Shown here piece by piece: positions 60,916-64,000 of a stretch of 64,000 bases of DNA (position 1 is the stretch's first letter; every line of letters starts with the position of its first letter). The position numbers and the translations under genes were made by a program. The stretch is from an uncultured Methanoregula sp. (lineage in GTDB: Archaea > Halobacteriota > Methanomicrobia > Methanomicrobiales > Methanospirillaceae). Location of the stretch: NCBI RefSeq assembly GCF_963662735.1, contig NZ_OY759744.1:1592153-1656152 (forward strand). Reading direction: 5' to 3'. A model generated the notes under the pieces. The model worked only from the letters and a program-made list of their open reading frames with translations. It was not told the origin of the DNA and did not search any database.

Positions 60916-61563
60916 TTACCAGCGCTGCATCGTGGTGCTCAGTTTCGCCGTATCGCCGGCCGGCACCCAGACGTCCTGGGAGAACGGGCGATAGCCGTTC
61001 ATGGAGACGGTGACCGTGTGGTACTGGTTCCCGTCCAGGCCCCGGACCTGCCGGCTCAGCTGCCCGTTGTAGTCCATGTCATAGCTCTCGCACTGCGTGC
61101 CGTCAACGCAGACCGTTCCGCCATACGGTGTGATCGAGATATCGATATTACCCGGGTCCGGTGTATCCAGCTGGAGTGTCGGGTTTGTCTCTGCAATGAT
61201 ATGCGGGTTCACGTACAGCGTTGTCGTGTACGGCCGGTATCCGTCCTTTGTTACGGTTACCCGGTAGGACACGTACGCAGGAACATCCCGCAGCGTATAG
61301 GATCCTGTGGATGAGGTCCATCCGCCATATCCCATGCCGCCACTGTTCGGTGAAATCTCCACGTAGGCATTGCCCGGATTTGACCAGATCTGGATGCCCC
61401 CGGTCTCGCTGTAGGAATTCGTGGGGGCCTGTACTGCGTTCTGTGCCGGAATGCTCACGGCAAGATAGTTCCCTCCTGCAACAAAGCCGCCTGCGATCGA
61501 TATGCAGACCATGAACAGGACAAGCCGGGTAAGTGGTGTCCTCGTGGATGTTGTTGATGTCAT
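60916..61563 (-). CDS. Membrane-anchored PEGA-domain protein
   Basis: 215 residues. One N-terminal membrane helix (about 11-33) is followed by a short spacer and two PEGA-like repeats: GGIQIWSNPGNAYVEISP...YRVTVTKDGYRPYTTTL and GNIDISITPYGGTVCVDG...HTVTVSMNGYRPFSQDV. The Cys pair in VCVDGTQCESY is unusual for PEGA and may form a disulfide. Likely an envelope protein. It is convergent with the DUF169 gene across 52 bases. Confidence 0.82.
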   Translation of the reverse strand: MTSTTSTRTPLTRLVLFMVCISIAGGFVAGGNYLAVSIPAQNAVQAPTNSYSETGGIQIWSNPGNAYVEISPNSGGMGYGGWTSSTGSYTLRDVPAYVSYRVTVTKDGYRPYTTTLYVNPHIIAETNPTLQLDTPDPGNIDISITPYGGTVCVDGTQCESYDMDYNGQLSRQVRGLDGNQYHTVTVSMNGYRPFSQDVWVPAGDTAKLSTTMQRW

Positions 61564-61730
61564 TCTTGTTCCTCCTTGACGATCGCTGGTTGGGACAGCG
61601 GGATTATAAAGGCAGTGAAGTTGGAAATAAAAACGGGAATTTTTTTCCAGATAGGGATTTTTAAAACAGTAATACGTATGGAGATGGCCGGTACGCCAAC
61701 GGTACTCCCCCCATCCGGTTTTACCGGCTG

Positions 61731-62177
61731 TTACCGGACAAACGTTATGCCGGGATAGATCTGGCCTCTTGCGCCATTGTTGACAATCCCGACACCGAAC
61801 CTGTCCGTGATAACGCCGCGGAACTCTTTTTCATGGATAAGTTTCGGGAATCCTGATATATGGCTCCGGAAGTGACGGATCCATTCATTCCAGAGCAGCA
61901 TGCACTGGACATCGCAGATCCTGTTCGGCTGCACATGGTTCTCCAGGAAATAATCGAAGACCTCGAGTTCGTGAACTTCCCCGGACCCGGCATCGAAGTC
62001 AGTCAACCGGAACTTTTCGCCAAACCTGTTCAGGACATCAAGATTTCCCGGGCTGGTGAATACTTGGGAGAGACCTTCTCCGGTGCTCACGGGCATTCCA
62101 GCGATCGTGCGGAACGTATCCGGCCGGGGGGTCCTGAATGCAATACCGGTTCCTGAACTTTTGGTTTTGGCATACAT
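61731..62177 (-). CDS. Tandem paralogue A, 148 aa
   Basis: Soluble protein sharing about half its residues with the next gene. The shared core is HELEVFDxFLxxHVQPxR, then DVQCMLLWNEWxRxFR, SGFPxLIxEKEFRxVITDRFGV and a closing YPGIxFV. The helix-Leu-Trp-x-x-Trp then Lys-x-Phe-x-x-x-Ile-x-x-Arg-Phe pattern resembles the C-terminal winged-helix segment of D5/P4-type viral primases, suggesting DNA binding, but this is tentative. ATG 62177 is used; a TTG lies 18 bases upstream. Confidence 0.65.
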   Translation of the reverse strand: MYAKTKSSGTGIAFRTPRPDTFRTIAGMPVSTGEGLSQVFTSPGNLDVLNRFGEKFRLTDFDAGSGEVHELEVFDYFLENHVQPNRICDVQCMLLWNEWIRHFRSHISGFPKLIHEKEFRGVITDRFGVGIVNNGARGQIYPGITFVR

Positions 62178-62351
62178 GGTGAATCTCTTACTCAAGCATG
62201 CGAAGAGCCGGTTTATAGGAGGTTACCTGAACATCAAAAAATGAAACATCTTTTATTCTGTTATGGGAATGGTTCCCGCCCGGAAGAAAAACCGGGATTT
62301 GGCCCGGAAACCTGCGCGGGCAGGACGCCCGTGTTCTCCACGGTACAGCAG

Positions 62352-62798
62352 TTACGGCACGAACCGGATGCCGGGGTAGACGGCCCCCCGGAAACCATCG
62401 GATGCAATCTCTACGCCGAACCTGTCCGTGATGACACTACGGAACTCTTTTTCACGGATCAGGATTGGAAAACCGGATACCCGGCGCCGGAAGCTCCGTA
62501 CCCATTCATTCCAGAGCAGCATGCACTGCACATCCCAGGTCCTGTCCGGCTGCACGTGGCGCGCCAGGAAATCGTCGAAAACCTCGAGTTCGTGAGCTTC
62601 CTCGGGGCTGACTTCGATCCCGATCGATCTGAACCGCTCTCCCGGAAAACTCAGCATCCCGGGGCTTGCCCGGCCGATAAAAACCGGGGAGAGACGGTCT
62701 CCTGCGTACATGGGTTTTACGTCCTGGCGGAATTGTTCCGGCCGCGGTATCCCGACTGCGATGCAGGTTCCTGCATTGTCCGTAGTGAACATAGTCAT
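62352..62798 (-). CDS. Tandem paralogue B, 148 aa
   Basis: Same length and architecture as the gene at 61731-62177, including QCMLLWNEWVRSFRRR and LIREKEFRSVITDRFGVE. The N-terminal 50 residues are more diverged. The upstream DNA is duplicated too: both genes are preceded by a related TATA-like box and the same 15-base run ending AAAAAATGAAACATC. Hence the unit duplicated with its promoter. Start ATG 62798. Confidence 0.65.
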   Translation of the reverse strand: MTMFTTDNAGTCIAVGIPRPEQFRQDVKPMYAGDRLSPVFIGRASPGMLSFPGERFRSIGIEVSPEEAHELEVFDDFLARHVQPDRTWDVQCMLLWNEWVRSFRRRVSGFPILIREKEFRSVITDRFGVEIASDGFRGAVYPGIRFVP

Positions 62799-63215
62799 TT
62801 CGCCAATATCGCATGTGAAGAAGGGTGTATATAGGAAGTTACCTGAAAACCAAAAAATGAAACATCATCTGAGATACATCATATGAGATAATTCCAGGAC
62901 AATTTTCACGAAACAAATACCGGACCCGTCCCCTGGAATAACCCGGGAGCACAGACTGCAACCAGCCTTTTTAATTGCAAAAAATGGAAAATGAAGGAAC
63001 TTTATTAGCCCTTGTCATTGCAGAGGGGTATGGCGGATTTGCACAGCCCGCCAGTTCTCACGTGTGGAAACAAAGCCACTATCACATCTACAACTTTAAG
63101 GGGGGTTTTGAAAAAGATCCCCTGCCCATATACCTCCTTTTGGCTGGATGGTGCCGGTAAATGGTATTGTTTAATCGCAATCCGTTGCGTGTTGTTTTTT
63201 AAGGAACCAAAAAAA
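62799..63215. other. 417-base spacer without a convincing gene
   Basis: The first 70 bases are the promoter of paralogue B, duplicated from that of paralogue A (62178-62260). The remainder contains only short frames with no ribosome site. A T/A-rich stretch near 63185-63235 may terminate the leftward membrane-protein gene. Confidence 0.4.
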
Positions 63216-63731
63216 TCAGGTATAATATGATTTGATATTTTTGAGTATTTTATCCGTGAATAAAACAAGGCCGAATACGGATCCGAGAACAAAAAAGGTA
63301 CTGATCAGGAATAACAGTTTCAGTAAATATACGGGAAAGAGGTGGGATGCCGTAAAAATATAGGCCATAAGACTCAGCACCAGTCCCGGGATGCAAAAAT
63401 ACAACACCGACCGGTTTATCCCGAACAACTCTTTGCTGTATATTGGAAAATTATGATTTTTTTCAGATTTCCGGGCTGCCTTTGCTTTCTGGTCAGGCTC
63501 ATTTTCAAAAAATGCAGCGGTCATGGCAATTACCACAAATATGACGGACAAAAAAACCGTTGTGACCGTGATATACATTGAATAAATCGTATTCAGTGTT
63601 GAATACAGGTCTGCCTCCTGGTACACAAGAAACAAAACAAAAAAAAGGTAGGCGAGAAATGAAGGAATCACGTAAAAACAGATCTCGTAATCATAGTGCC
63701 CGTAGGTATTTTCCATGATAAAATCTGCCAT
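63216..63731 (-). CDS. Four-helix membrane protein, 171 aa
   Basis: Hydrophobic segments at about 19-38, 52-76, 116-137 and 140-163, with a charged cytoplasmic loop (ENEPDQKAKAARKSEK) between helices 2 and 3. No family recognised. The ATG at 63731 follows an AT-rich promoter-like stretch; a GTG at 63812 would add 27 residues including a partial helix. Codon use is more AT-rich than in most of the window. Confidence 0.6.
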   Translation of the reverse strand: MADFIMENTYGHYDYEICFYVIPSFLAYLFFVLFLVYQEADLYSTLNTIYSMYITVTTVFLSVIFVVIAMTAAFFENEPDQKAKAARKSEKNHNFPIYSKELFGINRSVLYFCIPGLVLSLMAYIFTASHLFPVYLLKLLFLISTFFVLGSVFGLVLFTDKILKNIKSYYT

Positions 63732-63848
63732 TATGAACGATATAAATATTAGTATCCTTTTTTGTATATCGGCAGTTTCGTTATGAACATTCCTGCGGAC
63801 GGGAAATTTCACCCGGAATAGTCCGGGAAGAAAAAAGGGAAAAAAAGG

Positions 63849-64000
63849 TTACGCTTTTTGTTCCAGATCCATCTCGATACCGCCAATCGCACCGAGCACG
63901 ATGTTGTACACGTACGCGACGATGGCACCGCTGATGAACCCGAAGATGCCGCCAAGGATGATCATCATGACAAGGCCGACAATCCCAACCCCGATCCCGA
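63849..64000 (-). CDS. DUF3566-like membrane protein, C-terminal part
   Basis: Fifty codons before the TAA at 63849-63851, open to the window edge. The visible end is a Gly/Ile-rich membrane helix followed by GAIVAYVYNIVLGAIGGIEM, matching the characteristic C-terminus of DUF3566 proteins (Gly-Ala-x-x-Ala-x-x-Tyr-Asn then Gly-Gly-Ile-Glu). The N-terminus lies outside the window. Confidence 0.65.
   Translation of the reverse strand, partial: GIGVGIVGLVMMIILGGIFGFISGAIVAYVYNIVLGAIGGIEMDLEQKA

Noticed and set aside
62975..63160. 61-codon plus-strand frame in the right-hand spacer
   Set aside because: No promoter or ribosome site, no recognisable protein features.

Overview
The window looks like a chromosomal segment of a mesophilic hydrogenotrophic methanogen of the order Methanomicrobiales; Methanoregula or a close relative is my best guess, from gene content and not from any search. 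The evidence: a fused formaldehyde-activating enzyme/hexulose-6-phosphate synthase gene; a FmdE-like protein; methanogen-style multi-PAS sensor proteins; PEGA and PKD surface proteins; lipoproteins with archaeal-type lipoboxes; TATA-rich promoters; and a tRNA-Trp gene whose intron carries a C/D box guide RNA. Base composition is moderately GC-rich except for one clearly AT-rich island at about 46.2-47.7 kb.

Layout. 0.3-5.7 kb: a five-gene leftward family-5 (oligopeptide/nickel type) ABC importer operon, followed at 6.6 kb by a divergent FmdE-like gene. The promoter regions of the two share a 51-bp element. 6.8-13.8 kb: small conserved genes, a YdjM-like membrane protein with a methyltransferase, a coiled-coil protein with an archaellum FlaD/E-like tail, two zinc-ribbon/membrane genes and a receiver-PAS-PAS-kinase. 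14-15.7 kb: a leftward response regulator with TPRs and two small genes, led by twin 14-bp palindromes. 16-27.6 kb: a phosphate-themed region with an ArsC/LMW-PTP protein, an orphan PstS, a divergent AbrB-PhoU regulator and two tandem DUF47-PiT transporter pairs. Between them lie a PHP-domain gene, a minimal TnpB and a CHASE4-type kinase with a degenerate H-box. 27.8 kb: tRNA-Ala(GGC).

27.9-33.2 kb: nicotinate phosphoribosyltransferase, diverging from a purine/methylthio-nucleoside salvage operon (phosphorylase plus MtaD/DadD deaminase) that continues into a ComEC-like metallo-beta-lactamase lipoprotein and DUF3006. 33.3-37.4 kb: an ABC exporter pair and three secreted proteins, one with a peptidase M64-like zinc motif. 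37.5-45.1 kb: acyl-CoA synthetase, tRNA-Trp with its intronic sRNA, a PhzF-like isomerase, a PKD/PEGA surface protein, a CMD-family protein and Fae-Hps.

45.2-48 kb: a DUF4013 protein, a decayed copy of the hps 3' end, and the AT-rich island carrying a six-helix membrane protein and a NYN (LabA-like) nuclease tail to tail. 48-64 kb: small conserved proteins, a receiver-PAS-PAS protein, OsmC, an isoprenylcysteine methyltransferase homologue, a surface 5'-nucleotidase, a methyltransferase, a Bax-inhibitor-like protein, a very basic protein built from a 96-bp tandem repeat, a DUF169 protein, a PEGA protein, a tandem pair of paralogous small proteins and two membrane proteins at the right edge.

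The most distinctive observations are the AT-rich NYN/membrane-protein island beside a decayed hps fragment, the minimal TnpB with an intact RuvC triad, the kinase lacking its phospho-acceptor histidine, the cluster of ACTATA-type palindromes in promoters from 9.7 to 19 kb, and the tRNA-Trp intron guide RNA. No CRISPR array or rRNA was seen.
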